From Variovorax paradoxus (lineage in GTDB: Bacteria > Pseudomonadota > Gammaproteobacteria > Burkholderiales > Burkholderiaceae_C), in assembly GCF_024734665.1 (NCBI RefSeq), contig NZ_CP102931.1, forward strand, positions 4,648,001 to 4,712,000: a stretch of DNA of 64,000 nucleotides, given 5' to 3'. Shown here in pieces: positions 17,682 to 28,355 of this stretch (position 1 is the stretch's first letter; the number at the start of each line of letters is the position of its first letter). The position numbers and the translations under genes were made by a program. The notes under the pieces are model-generated. The model was not told where the DNA came from, did not search any database, and worked only from the letters and a program-made list of their open reading frames with translations.

Positions 17682-18743
17682 ATGACCGAACGCTCAAGCG
17701 TCCAAGGCCGCGCCGTGCGCGCACTGTTCGCCACCAGCGCCGCCTGGCTTGCCGTCGCCGCCCTGCCCGCTCAGGCCGCCACCGACGAACTCACCCTCTA
17801 CACGACGCGCGAGCCCGCGCTGATCCAGCCGCTGATCTCGGCCTTCAGCGCGCAGAGCAACATCAAGGTCAACACCGTGTTCGTGAAAGACGGCCTGCTG
17901 GAGCGCGTCAAGGCCGAAGGCGCACGCTCGCCGGCCGACGTGCTGATGACGGTGGACATCGGCAACCTGATGGACCTGGTCGATGGCGGCGTAACGCAGC
18001 CGGTGAAATCGGCCGCGCTCGAATCGGCCATTCCGGCCAACCTGCGCGGCGCCGACGGCCAGTGGTTCTCGCTCTCGCTGCGCGCACGTGTGCTGTATGC
18101 CGACAAGAGCCTGCCCCTCACGAGCTTCCGCTACGAAGACCTTGCCAACCCGAAGTACAAGGGCAAGGTCTGCATCCGCGCCGGCCAGCACCCCTACAAC
18201 ACCGCACTGGTCGCCTCGCTGATCGCCCACGACGGCGAAGCCAAGGCCGAGCAGTGGCTGCGTGGCGTGAAGGCCAACCTGGCACGCAAGGCCACGGGCG
18301 GCGACCGCGACGTGGCGCGCGACATCCTCGGCGGCATCTGCGACGTGGGCCTGGCCAACTCGTACTACGTCGGCCAGATGAAGAGCGCTAAGGAAGGCAC
18401 CGACGCGCGCAAGTGGGGCGACGCCATCAAGGTGGTGCGCCCGACCTTCGCCAATGCAAAAAGCGGCGGCACGCACGTCAACATCAGCGGCGCGGCCGTG
18501 GCAAAGAACGCGCCGCAGCGCGCCAACGCGGTCAAGCTGCTCGAGTTCCTGGTGTCGGAACCGGCGCAATCGCTGTACGCGCAGACCAACTACGAATACC
18601 CGGTGCGCAAGGGCGTGGCACTCGACCCGATCATCGGGCAGACCATCGGCGAGCTGAAGGTCGATCCGCTGCCGCTGACCGAGATCGCCAAGTACCGCAA
18701 GCAGGCCAGCGCCCTCGTCGACAAGGTCGGCTTCGACCAGTGA
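17682..18743 (+). CDS. fbpA: Ferric iron ABC transporter binding protein
   Basis: A 353-residue periplasmic protein of the FbpA/FutA family. A signal peptide spans residues 1-31 (ending LPAQAA), and the mature start DELTLYTTREPALIQPL is typical. Iron-binding tyrosines are plausible in the GLANSYYVGQMKS segment, where the adjacent Tyr pair is characteristic of the family. It receives Fe3+ and hands it to the two-domain permease encoded 34 bases downstream. A Fur box lies upstream. GGAGGA before the ATG serves as ribosome site. Confidence 0.93.
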   Translation: MTERSSVQGRAVRALFATSAAWLAVAALPAQAATDELTLYTTREPALIQPLISAFSAQSNIKVNTVFVKDGLLERVKAEGARSPADVLMTVDIGNLMDLVDGGVTQPVKSAALESAIPANLRGADGQWFSLSLRARVLYADKSLPLTSFRYEDLANPKYKGKVCIRAGQHPYNTALVASLIAHDGEAKAEQWLRGVKANLARKATGGDRDVARDILGGICDVGLANSYYVGQMKSAKEGTDARKWGDAIKVVRPTFANAKSGGTHVNISGAAVAKNAPQRANAVKLLEFLVSEPAQSLYAQTNYEYPVRKGVALDPIIGQTIGELKVDPLPLTEIAKYRKQASALVDKVGFDQ

Positions 18744-18777
18744 CATGGACGGCCGGGCACGCCTTGCCGGCGACTGA

Positions 18778-20457
18778 ATGCTGACAGCGCGGCGCCAGCC
18801 GCCGGGCCTGCGCGCCGCGGGCCCGGCGTGGCGCTGCGCGTCATTCCTGATTGCCATCGGCGTGCTCGCGCCGGTGCTAACACTGACGTGGCTCGCGTTC
18901 GGTTCGGGCGTCGGCCACTGGGGCCCGCTGTTCGCGCACGTGCTGCCGCAGGCGGCGCTCAACACGGCCCTGCTGCTCACGGGCGTGGGCGCGCTGGTGC
19001 TGGTGATCGGCACCGGCTGCGCGTGGCTGGTAACGGCGCACGACTTTCCCGGCCGCGGTGTGCTGCACTGGGCGCTGCTGCTGCCGCTGGCAATGCCGAC
19101 CTACATCGTCGCCTTCGCGTACCTCGATCTGCTGCACCCCATTGGCCCCGTGCAGGGCGCGATCCGCTGGGTGCTGGGCTTCGACAGCCCGCGCCAGTTC
19201 CGCCTGCCCGACCTGCGATCGATGCCCGGTGCGATCTTCGTGCTGGGCTTTGTGCTCTATCCGTACGTTTACATGACGGCGCGCGCGATGTTCATGACGC
19301 AGCCGGCGCACCTGATGGAAGCGGCCCGCATGCTCGGCGAAAGCCGGCGCGGTGCGTTCTTTCGCGTGGCACTGCCGCTGGCACGGCCGGCGCTGGCCGT
19401 GGGGCTGAGCCTGGCGCTGCTCGAAACGCTCAACGACATCGGCGCTTCTGAATTCCTGGGCGTGAACACCTTGACGGTGGCGGTCTACACCACGTGGATC
19501 ACGCGCTCCGACCTGGCGGGTGCGGCGCAGATTGCGTGCGCGATGCTGTTCGTGGTGGTGGCGCTGGTCTGGCTCGAACGCAACGGCCGGCAGCACCAGC
19601 GCTTCGGTTCGGCACAGCGCATGCGCGCGGTGCAGCCACGACGCTTGCATGGCGGCGCGGCCTGGGCTGCGACCGCAACAGCCTCGGCGCCCGTGCTGAT
19701 CGGCTTCGTGGCCCCTGCGCTCTACCTCGTCTGGGAAAGCGCCAAGCGGCTGCAACAGGGCGGTGGCGTTTCCCGCGGCCTCATTGCCAGCCTCGGCAAC
19801 ACGCTGGCGCTGGCTTCGGGCGTCACCGTGGTCGCGGTGGCGGCGGGGCTTGTCGTCGCCTGGGCTTCGCGCAGCCAGGGTTCGGGCCTCAACCGCGCGC
19901 GCTGGCAGGCGCGCGTGGCAACTCTGGGCTATGCGGTGCCGGGCACGGTGCTGGCCATCGGGCTGCTAACGCCTGCACTGGCCTTCGATGCCGCCCTGGC
20001 CACCGCATTCGGCTGGCAGGGCCTGCCGCTGATGGGCGCCGGCGTCGTGCTGGTCGTGGCCTGCGCTATCCGCTTTCTCGCGATGCCCGTCGGCGGCATC
20101 GAGGCCGGCCTCGCGCGCATTCCGCCTGCCATCGAGCAAGCCTCGCGCCTGCTCGGCGAAACCACCGCTGGCACGCTGCGCCGCGTGCATCTGCCGCTGC
20201 TGCGCCCCGCCATGGCTGCAGCCGCGCTGCTGGTGTTCGTCGATGCAATGAAGGAGCTGCCGGCCACGCTGCTGCTGCGGCCCGCCAACTTCGACACCCT
20301 CGCCACTTGGCTCTATGCCGAGGCCGCGCGCGGCACTTATGAAGAAGGCGCAATTGCCGCGCTCGCGATCGTGCTGGCCGGCCTGCTGCCCGTCGTGCTG
20401 CTAGCGCGCAATCAGTTGGGCACGCCTTCGCTCACACCCGGTCCCGACAAGACATGA
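18778..20457 (+). CDS. fbpB: Ferric iron ABC transporter permease (fused two-domain)
   Basis: A 559-residue inner-membrane protein with two tandem permease halves of about six helices each. EAA-type docking loops are present in both: MEAARMLGESRRGAF in the first half and IEQASRLLGETTAGTL in the second. This single-chain layout is normal for FbpB/SfuB. It forms the channel for Fe3+ delivered by the upstream binding protein. The end overlaps the ATPase start by four bases (ATGA). Confidence 0.93.
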   Translation: MLTARRQPPGLRAAGPAWRCASFLIAIGVLAPVLTLTWLAFGSGVGHWGPLFAHVLPQAALNTALLLTGVGALVLVIGTGCAWLVTAHDFPGRGVLHWALLLPLAMPTYIVAFAYLDLLHPIGPVQGAIRWVLGFDSPRQFRLPDLRSMPGAIFVLGFVLYPYVYMTARAMFMTQPAHLMEAARMLGESRRGAFFRVALPLARPALAVGLSLALLETLNDIGASEFLGVNTLTVAVYTTWITRSDLAGAAQIACAMLFVVVALVWLERNGRQHQRFGSAQRMRAVQPRRLHGGAAWAATATASAPVLIGFVAPALYLVWESAKRLQQGGGVSRGLIASLGNTLALASGVTVVAVAAGLVVAWASRSQGSGLNRARWQARVATLGYAVPGTVLAIGLLTPALAFDAALATAFGWQGLPLMGAGVVLVVACAIRFLAMPVGGIEAGLARIPPAIEQASRLLGETTAGTLRRVHLPLLRPAMAAAALLVFVDAMKELPATLLLRPANFDTLATWLYAEAARGTYEEGAIAALAIVLAGLLPVVLLARNQLGTPSLTPGPDKT

Positions 20458-21137
20458 GTTCCCCTCTGCACATCGACTCAATCCAGCTCGCCTACGACAC
20501 GCCGCGCGGCCTGCACACGGTCGTCGATGGCTTCTCGCTGACATTGAACGCGGGCGACATCGGCTGCCTGTTCGGCCCCTCGGGCTGCGGCAAGACGACG
20601 GTGCTGCGCGCCATCGCGGGCTTCGAACCCGTGCGCGCCGGCACGGTCCGGCTCGGCGACGTACTGCTGTCGTCCGCGCAGAAGCACCTGCCGCCCGAGC
20701 AGCGGCGCGTGGGCATGATGTTCCAGGAGTACGCGCTGTTTCCGCATCTGTCGGCCGCGAAGAACGTGGCGTTCGGGCTGCGTCGCATGGACCGTGCGGC
20801 GCAGCAATCGCGCGTCGCAAAAATGCTCGCGCTGGTCGGCCTCGCCGATGCGGGCGAACGCTATCCGCACGAGCTCTCCGGCGGCCAGCAGCAACGCATT
20901 GCGCTGGCCCGTGCGCTCGCGCCCTCGCCTGCGCTGCTGCTGCTCGACGAGCCGTTCTCCAACCTCGACGGCGGCACGCGCGAGCGGCTGACCACGGAAG
21001 TGCGCGGCATCCTGAAGCAGGCCGGACAGACCGCGATTCTCGTCACGCACAACGAGGCTGAAGCGCACGCCATGGCCGACCGCATCGGCGTGATGCACGG
21101 CGGGCGTATCACGCACTGGCTCGACACGGCGGCCTAG
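20454..21137 (+). CDS. fbpC: Ferric iron ABC transporter ATPase (short form)
   Basis: A 227-residue ATPase. Walker A GPSGCGKTT is at 41-49, signature LSGGQQQR at 141-148, Walker B LLLLDEP at 161-167, and the switch His follows in VTHNEAEA. It is about 120 residues shorter than typical FbpC because the C-terminal regulatory/TOBE-like domain is absent. The frame ends in a normal stop with no sign of frameshift. It is coupled to the permease by a four-base overlap and completes the Fur-controlled importer. Confidence 0.9.
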   Translation: MSSPLHIDSIQLAYDTPRGLHTVVDGFSLTLNAGDIGCLFGPSGCGKTTVLRAIAGFEPVRAGTVRLGDVLLSSAQKHLPPEQRRVGMMFQEYALFPHLSAAKNVAFGLRRMDRAAQQSRVAKMLALVGLADAGERYPHELSGGQQQRIALARALAPSPALLLLDEPFSNLDGGTRERLTTEVRGILKQAGQTAILVTHNEAEAHAMADRIGVMHGGRITHWLDTAA

Positions 21138-21249
21138 CAGCATTAGCACAAGGGGGCCGTTTCTCGAATGGGCTTATCGGGAAAAGGTTGTTCGGGATCG
21201 CAAGAATCGCGGCGTTCCAGACACATCCATCCCAAAGAACGGAAGCCCC

Positions 21250-21933
21250 ATGACGCGACAAGCCCTCACCCTCGTCAGCCACCTGCTGTGCCCGTACGTG
21301 CAGCGCGCCGCGATCGCGCTGAATGAAAAAGACGTGCCCTTCGAGCGCATCGTGATCGACCTCGCCAACAAGCCCCAGTGGTTCCTCGACATCTCGCCGC
21401 TTGGCAAGGTGCCGCTGCTGAAGGTGCAGCGGCCCGATGGCAGCGAGGCCGTGCTGTTCGAAAGCAACGTGATCTGCGAATACCTCGAAGAAACCCAGCC
21501 CGGCGCGCGCCTGCACCCCGAAGACCCGCTCACCCGCGCCGAGCACCGCGCCTGGATGGAATTCGGCTCGGCCATCCTCGCCGACCTCTGGGGCTACGAG
21601 ACCACGCAGGACGCGGCCGTGTTCGAGCAGAAGCGCCTCGCGCTCATCGCCAAGTTCGAGCGCGTCGAGGCCGTACTGGGCGAAGGCCCCTACTTCGCGG
21701 GCCGCAGCTTCAGCCTCGTCGACGCGGTCTTCGCACCGGTGTTGCGCTACTTCGAAGTGTTCGACGCGATCAGCGATTCGCACCTGTTCGACGCCCTGCC
21801 CAAGGTCGACGCCTGGCGCAAGGCGCTGGCCGCCCGCCCCAGCGTGCGCAACGCCGTGGTACCCGAGTACCCGCAGCACCTGATGGAATTCCTGAAGCGC
21901 CACCAGGCCCACCTGCTGACACTGGCGGCTTGA
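21250..21933 (+). CDS. Glutathione S-transferase family protein
   Basis: A 227-residue two-domain GST. The N-terminal thioredoxin-like domain (1-80) has CPYVQRAAIAL with a cysteine where omega and other Cys-type GSTs place the catalytic residue, the cis-Pro GKVPLL, and ESNVICEYLEE, which binds glutathione's gamma-glutamyl group. An all-helical C-terminal domain follows. A Cys active site suggests thiol-transfer or dehalogenase-like chemistry rather than simple conjugation. A glyoxalase I gene follows 71 bases downstream. Confidence 0.9.
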   Translation: MTRQALTLVSHLLCPYVQRAAIALNEKDVPFERIVIDLANKPQWFLDISPLGKVPLLKVQRPDGSEAVLFESNVICEYLEETQPGARLHPEDPLTRAEHRAWMEFGSAILADLWGYETTQDAAVFEQKRLALIAKFERVEAVLGEGPYFAGRSFSLVDAVFAPVLRYFEVFDAISDSHLFDALPKVDAWRKALAARPSVRNAVVPEYPQHLMEFLKRHQAHLLTLAA

Positions 21934-22004
21934 TCGCAGCGCCGGGAGGCAGACAATAGCGGCCTCCCTTTCCGATCTTTCCCATAACTACACGGCACCA
22001 CGAG

Positions 22005-22418
22005 ATGCGACTCCTTCACACCATGCTGCGCGTTGGCAACCTCCAGCGCTCCATCGACTTCTACACCAAGGTGCTCGGCATGAACCTGCTGCGCACGTCC
22101 GAAAACCCCGAGTACAAGTACAGCCTGGCCTTCATCGGCTACGGCAAGGGCAACCCCGACCAGGCCGAGATCGAGCTCACCTACAACTGGGGCACCGAAA
22201 GCTACGAACTCGGCACTGCCTACGGCCACATCGCGCTAGGCGTGCCCGATGCATATGCGGCCTGCGAGAAGATCAAGGCCGCGGGTGGCAACGTGACGCG
22301 CGAGGCGGGGCCGGTCAAGGGTGGCACCACGGTGATTGCGTTCGTCACGGACCCTGATGGCTACAAGATCGAGCTGATCCAGCGCGACGAAGGCGCCGCT
22401 GGCGGCGGTCTGCGCTGA
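22005..22418 (+). CDS. gloA: Lactoylglutathione lyase (glyoxalase I)
   Basis: A 137-residue enzyme of the Ni/Co-type bacterial glyoxalase I family. Metal ligands are recognisable as His5 (LLHTMLRV), Glu in IELTYNWG, His in YGHIALGV and Glu in YKIELIQR. It isomerises the methylglyoxal-glutathione adduct to S-lactoylglutathione. The length matches E. coli GloA (135). It lies next to a GST gene on the same strand; no glyoxalase II gene is seen in the window. Confidence 0.95.
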   Translation: MRLLHTMLRVGNLQRSIDFYTKVLGMNLLRTSENPEYKYSLAFIGYGKGNPDQAEIELTYNWGTESYELGTAYGHIALGVPDAYAACEKIKAAGGNVTREAGPVKGGTTVIAFVTDPDGYKIELIQRDEGAAGGGLR

Positions 22419-22436
22419 ACCCCGGCGGGGCAGCCC

Positions 22437-22994
22437 ATGGCAAGCACGAAGAAGCAGGCCACGACAACCCGCCACGTCGCGTTGCTGCGCGGCGTGAACG
22501 TCAACGGCATCGCCATCAAGAGCGCCGACCTGAAGGCGCTTTTCGTCGAGCTGGGCTTCGGCGCAGTGCGCACCGTGCTCGCGAGTGGCAACGTGCTGTT
22601 CGACACCGGCGAGAGTGATGCCGCCGCGCTGCGCACGCGCATCGAGCAGGCGCTGCGCAAGCGCTTCGGCTACGACGCGTGGATCGTGCTGCTCACGCAG
22701 AAGACCGTGGCCGAGATGGCGGCGGGCTACCCCTTCGAGCGCATCGACGAGGAGCGCCATCCCTACATCGTGTTCGGCTCCGACGCCGCGATGCTCGATG
22801 AAATCGTGGAGAAGGCCGGCACCGTCGATGCCGATGTCGAACAGCTGAAGCGCGGCAAGGGCGTGCTGTACTGGCAATGCCCGCGCGGCGAGAGTCTCGA
22901 TACGCCGGTGGCCAAGCTGCTCGCCAAGACCCGCTACAAGTCGAGCACCACCACGCGCAACCTGCGCACGGTGGAGAAGCTGCTCACCGACTGA
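22437..22994 (+). CDS. DUF1697 family protein
   Basis: A 185-residue protein recognisable by VALLRGVNVNG near the N-terminus, LASGNVLFDTGE and the C-terminal TTTRNLRTVEKLL, all hallmarks of DUF1697. The function of the family is unknown. It follows gloA by 18 bases and is probably cotranscribed. Its TGA stop abuts the stop of the convergent dehalogenase gene within one TGATCA hexamer. Confidence 0.88.
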   Translation: MASTKKQATTTRHVALLRGVNVNGIAIKSADLKALFVELGFGAVRTVLASGNVLFDTGESDAAALRTRIEQALRKRFGYDAWIVLLTQKTVAEMAAGYPFERIDEERHPYIVFGSDAAMLDEIVEKAGTVDADVEQLKRGKGVLYWQCPRGESLDTPVAKLLAKTRYKSSTTTRNLRTVEKLLTD

Positions 22995-23726
22995 TCAGCA
23001 GCCCAGCAGGTCCGCCAACTCGTTGATGTCGCGCGCATGCAGGTTGTTGTCTGGCTGCGGCGAAACATCCTTCGGCCTGGCGCGGCCGAATTCATGCGGG
23101 CGCTCGATGTACGCGGTCTTCAGGCCGCAGGTGCGCGCGGCGGCCAGGTCGTCGTGGTGCGCGGCGGCCAGCATCACCTGCCCGGGCGTTGCGTCGAACA
23201 CACCCGCCACGCCGAGGTAGGTGCGCGGATCGGGTTTGTAGGCCTTGAACACTTCGGCCGACAACACGCAGTCCCAGGGCAGGCCGGCGCGCTTCGCCAT
23301 TTCGGTGAGCAGGCCGATGTTGCCGTTCGACAGCGTGCAGATGGTGAACTTCTTCTTGAGCCGCGTGAGCCCGGCCACCGAATCGGGCCAGGCCGGCAGG
23401 CGGTGCCAGGCGCGGCTCAAATCGCGCTTGGCGGCGGTGTCGAGGTGGTTGGCCAAGCTGAAGTCGTGCAGCACCTGTTCGAGCATGCTCAGGTGCAGTT
23501 CGTCGAGCAGCGTGAAGCCGCCCTCGCCCGCGGCGATGCGCTCCATCACTGCCTTCATCGCGGGCTGGTAGCCGGCACGCCAGGCCAGCGCGAAGGCTGC
23601 GCCGTCCACGCCAGGCAGTGCGCTCTCGGCCTCGGCGGCAATGCCGCTGTGCCAGTCGACCACCGTACCGAAAACGTCGAACGCGATGACCTTGAGGTCG
23701 CTCGCGTCGAAATCAACGCCGCTCAT
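22995..23726 (-). CDS. Haloacid dehalogenase type II
   Basis: A 243-residue HAD-superfamily hydrolase of the L-2-haloacid dehalogenase branch. The nucleophile is Asp17 in AFDVFGTVVDW. The Ser motif is TLSNGN, the Lys motif is in FKAYKPDPRTY, and the acidic motif is AAAHHDDLAAA. It would release halide from 2-haloacids or act on a related phosphate or acid. It is third in the edd-eda operon, eight bases after eda, an uncommon companion for Entner-Doudoroff genes. Confidence 0.87.
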   Translation of the reverse strand: MSGVDFDASDLKVIAFDVFGTVVDWHSGIAAEAESALPGVDGAAFALAWRAGYQPAMKAVMERIAAGEGGFTLLDELHLSMLEQVLHDFSLANHLDTAAKRDLSRAWHRLPAWPDSVAGLTRLKKKFTICTLSNGNIGLLTEMAKRAGLPWDCVLSAEVFKAYKPDPRTYLGVAGVFDATPGQVMLAAAHHDDLAAARTCGLKTAYIERPHEFGRARPKDVSPQPDNNLHARDINELADLLGC

Positions 23727-23734
23727 GGCGATGC

Positions 23735-24366
23735 TCAGCGCGGCAGCTGGCTCGCGGCGCGTGCCAGCTGCTCGATGCGCGCCCAGTCGCCATCACGGAT
23801 CGCGTCGGTCGGCACGATCCACGAACCGCCCACGCAGGCCACGTTCGACAGCGCAAGAAACTCGGCCGCGTTGCCAGCATGGATGCCGCCCGTCGGGCAG
23901 AAGGTGACGTCGCCGAACGGACCCTGCCAGGCCTTGAGCATCGGCAGGCCGCCGGCCTGCAGCGCGGGGAAGAACTTCAGCTGCGTGTAGCCGTCTTCCT
24001 GCGCCGTCATGATTTCGCTGCCGGTGGCCACGCCGGGCAGCAGCGGCAGGCCGAGGTCGTGGCAAGCCTTGCCGACCGCGCGCGTGTAGCCCGGGCTCAC
24101 GCCGAACTTGGCACCGGCCAGCGCCGAGGCTTGCGCATCGGCAGCGCTGCGGATGGTGCCGGCGCCGGCCACGGCCTCGGGCACGTCCTTGGCGATGGCC
24201 TCGATGCATTGCAGCGCCTGCGGCGTACGCAGCGTGACTTCGAGCATGCGGATGCCGCCGGCCACCAGCGCGCGCGCCAGGGGCACGGCATCTTTCACGT
24301 CGTTCAGCACGATGACCGGAATGACCGGGGCGTCGCGCATCACGTCCAGCGCGGTGAGTTTTTCGT

Positions 24367-24376
<10 letters not shown>
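23735..24376 (-). CDS. eda: KDPG/KHG aldolase
   Basis: A 213-residue class I aldolase that cleaves 2-keto-3-deoxy-6-phosphogluconate to pyruvate and glyceraldehyde 3-phosphate. The base Glu46 is in MLEVTLRT and the Schiff-base Lys134 in QLKFFPA, with GAGTIRSA and CPTGGI phosphate sites. The ATG at 24376 is chosen because GAAGGAG is suitably placed upstream; a second ATG at 24370 is possible. The start overlaps the end of edd by ten bases, so the two Entner-Doudoroff steps are coupled. Confidence 0.95.
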
Positions 24377-26208
<1,832 letters not shown>

Positions 26209-26351
26209 GGGGGTACGTGGCTCTTGCTGCATGTCGCCAGGGCGACTGTGGGCCTGGAGGCCCATGGTAACAAGCCGGGCGCTAAAGCCCGATGAAATCC
26301 GGGCGCCAGGCAATACGAATTTACCCATTCGCGCCCTGCCGGGAGGCGTAC

Positions 26352-26378
26352 GCAAAAAAGCCCGGCGTTACCGGGCTT
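26352..26378 (-). terminator. Rho-independent terminator of the OmpA-domain gene
   Basis: An 8-base stem AAGCCCGG/CCGGGCTT (26358-26365 with 26371-26378) is followed on the minus strand by a run of six T (plus-strand AAAAAA at about 26354-26359). It lies about 33 bases beyond the stop of the gene ending at 26412 and insulates edd from it. Confidence 0.82.
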
Positions 26379-26411
26379 CTTCTCTGATCTGGCAATCGGG
26401 GTGCGTGGCGC

Positions 26412-26960
26412 TCAGTCGACCAGCTTCACCTCGACACGGCGCGCCTCGGCGTTGTTGCCAGTGCCGGCCGTCACGGCGGGCTTCTGCAGGTCGACCTTGG
26501 CCGCCGGAACGCCCAGGCCCACGAGCACGTCGCGCACCATCTCGGCGCGCTTCTTCGCGAGCTGTTCGTTGATGGCGGCGTCGCCGGTGGTGTCGTGGAA
26601 GCCCGAGATCACCGCCTTGCGGCCGCTTTCGACGCCCTTGATGACCGCGGCCAGTGCTTCGGCGGCGCCCGGTGCGAGATCGGCGCTGCCGGTCGCGAAG
26701 TAGAAGCTCACCACGCCGTCGACCACGCGGACGCTGGCGCCGTCGGGGATCGTGACCGTCACCGTCTCGGTGACTTCGGCCACCTTGGGTGCCGCACTGG
26801 GGGCAGGCGCCGAGATCGTCACTGCCGCAGCGGGCTTGGCGGCCGCCGGGTTGTGCCCCTTGTGCCAGAGCACGATGCCCACCACGAAGAAGATCACCAG
26901 GGCGATCAGCGCCATGACGAATCCGATGATGAAATTCTGCTGGCTGTCGTCGTCGCTCAT
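26412..26960 (-). CDS. Inner-membrane-anchored OmpA-domain protein
   Basis: A 182-residue protein. The short acidic N-terminus is followed by one membrane helix at about residues 10-32 (IIGFVMALIALVIFFVVG), then an Ala/Pro-rich linker, and an OmpA/MotB-type peptidoglycan-binding domain from about 75 to the end. That domain has YFATGSADL and the terminal NNAEARRVEVKLVD with the conserved Asn/Arg. The single uncleaved helix suggests inner-membrane anchoring with the domain reaching the cell wall. It has its own terminator. No partner genes reveal the process it serves. Confidence 0.85.
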   Translation of the reverse strand: MSDDDSQQNFIIGFVMALIALVIFFVVGIVLWHKGHNPAAAKPAAAVTISAPAPSAAPKVAEVTETVTVTIPDGASVRVVDGVVSFYFATGSADLAPGAAEALAAVIKGVESGRKAVISGFHDTTGDAAINEQLAKKRAEMVRDVLVGLGVPAAKVDLQKPAVTAGTGNNAEARRVEVKLVD

Positions 26961-27095
26961 TGCGGGTCTTGCTCCGTAGGAAAGAGGTCGGTAAATAATG
27001 GTGCGGTGAACCATGATCAGGAAATTGTAGGCGTCGGCCCTGACACCCCCGTGTCGGACCCTGCGCCGAACCCCGGTCCGCCGGGACTCGACCCC

Positions 27096-27803
27096 ATGCC
27101 CAAGCCCCTGCGCGACCCGCAGCCGATGCTCGAGCGCGCCATCGCCGACTGGGGCGGACATGAGGACCTCTGGCTCTTCGGCTACGGCTCGCTGATCTGG
27201 CGGCCCGAATTCAGCTTCACTGAACGCCGACCTGCCTGGGTGCACGGCTGGCACCGGGCGCTGAAGATGTGGAGCCGCGTGAACCGCGGCAGCGTGCAGA
27301 CGCCGGGCCTCGTGTTCGGGCTGCTCTCGGGCGGCAGCTGCCGCGGCATGGTGTTCCGCGTGCCGAAGGCCGAGGGCCTCGAAACCCTGGGCCGGCTCTG
27401 GCTGCGCGAGATGCCGACCGGCGTGTACGACCCCAGGTGGCTGCAATGCGGCACGGCTGAAGGTTCGGTGCGCGCGCTGGCGTTCACGCTGTCGCGGCGC
27501 AGCCCCAACTTCACGGGCGAGCTCAGCGACGATCACTACCGCCACATCTTTACCCACGCCGTCGGCCGCTACGGCAGCTCGCTCGACTACGCGCAGCAGA
27601 CGCTGCTGGAGCTGCAGCGGCACTCGATCCACGACGCGGCGCTGGCGCGGCTGGTGGCGCTGGCCGCTGCAAAGGAACAGGAGCAGCGCCAGTCGGGGAA
27701 CGCTGCTGATTGCGATGCACCGCAGGCTCCGGTATATGTTCCGGGGTCTCCAGACAAATCCGAATCCTCCCAATCTTCCGGACCCTCCAAGGAAAACACA
27801 TGA
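27096..27803 (+). CDS. ChaC-like gamma-glutamylcyclotransferase
   Basis: A 235-residue protein. The family motif LFGYGSLIWRPEF is near residue 28, and the catalytic Glu is expected in the LREMPTGVYDPRW/SVRALAFTLSRRS region. ChaC enzymes cleave glutathione to 5-oxoproline and Cys-Gly. The start is uncertain: ATG 27096 is used, but GTG codons upstream (for example 27006) are in frame. The C-terminal 50 residues are low-complexity and end in a stop overlapping the sodC start (ATGA at 27800-27803). Confidence 0.85.
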   Translation: MPKPLRDPQPMLERAIADWGGHEDLWLFGYGSLIWRPEFSFTERRPAWVHGWHRALKMWSRVNRGSVQTPGLVFGLLSGGSCRGMVFRVPKAEGLETLGRLWLREMPTGVYDPRWLQCGTAEGSVRALAFTLSRRSPNFTGELSDDHYRHIFTHAVGRYGSSLDYAQQTLLELQRHSIHDAALARLVALAAAKEQEQRQSGNAADCDAPQAPVYVPGSPDKSESSQSSGPSKENT

Positions 27804-28339
27804 ACCAACGTCGTCTCATCGCCACCGGCACCGCCCTCCTCGCCTCGGCCCTCCTGGCCGCCTGCGGCAGCATGGGCGGCAAGCCGAGCACGGCCGTCGA
27901 ACTGGTGCCGACCGCCGCGATCACGCCCAACCCGACGCGCGGCACGGTGACCTTCACCGCCCTCGAGCATGGCGTGCGCGTGTCGGGCGAGGTGCGCGGC
28001 CTGGTGCCGGGCAGCGAGCACGGCTTCCACATCCACGAAAAGGGCGACTGCGGCGACAACGGCAATGCCTCGGGCGGCCACTTCAACCCGGCCGGCGGCA
28101 CGCACGGCAAGTTCGCCGCGCCGGGCAGCCATGCCGGCGAACTGCCGAGCCTGCGCGCCGACGCCAGCGGCATGGCGCGCTTCAGCGTGGAAGACCACGC
28201 GATCTCGCTGACGCCGGGCGCCGCCAACAGCGTGGTCGGCCGTGCGCTGGTGGTGCACCGCGACCCCGACGATTTCACGACGCAGCCGGCAGGCAACTCG
28301 GGCCCGCGCATCGCCTGCGCCGTGATCGCCAAGCCCTGA
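27800..28339 (+). CDS. sodC: Cu/Zn superoxide dismutase lipoprotein
   Basis: A 179-residue periplasmic superoxide dismutase. A lipobox LLAAC puts the lipidated cysteine at residue 22. The copper ligands His77, His79, His94 and His153 are present, as are the disulfide cysteines 84 and 173. The zinc site has His94, His102 and His111, but the fourth ligand, Asp in the usual HAGDLP, is Glu114 here (HAGELP). Glu can bind zinc, so activity is likely but metal affinity may differ. The gene is translationally coupled to the chaC-like gene. Confidence 0.93.
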   Translation: MNQRRLIATGTALLASALLAACGSMGGKPSTAVELVPTAAITPNPTRGTVTFTALEHGVRVSGEVRGLVPGSEHGFHIHEKGDCGDNGNASGGHFNPAGGTHGKFAAPGSHAGELPSLRADASGMARFSVEDHAISLTPGAANSVVGRALVVHRDPDDFTTQPAGNSGPRIACAVIAKP

Positions 28340-28355
28340 GATCGAATAGAAAAGG

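Noticed and set aside
28340..28355. A terminator between sodC and the convergent MobA-like gene.
   Set aside because: The 16-base gap has only a weak GGCGCC-centred symmetry and a short T-run, not enough to call.
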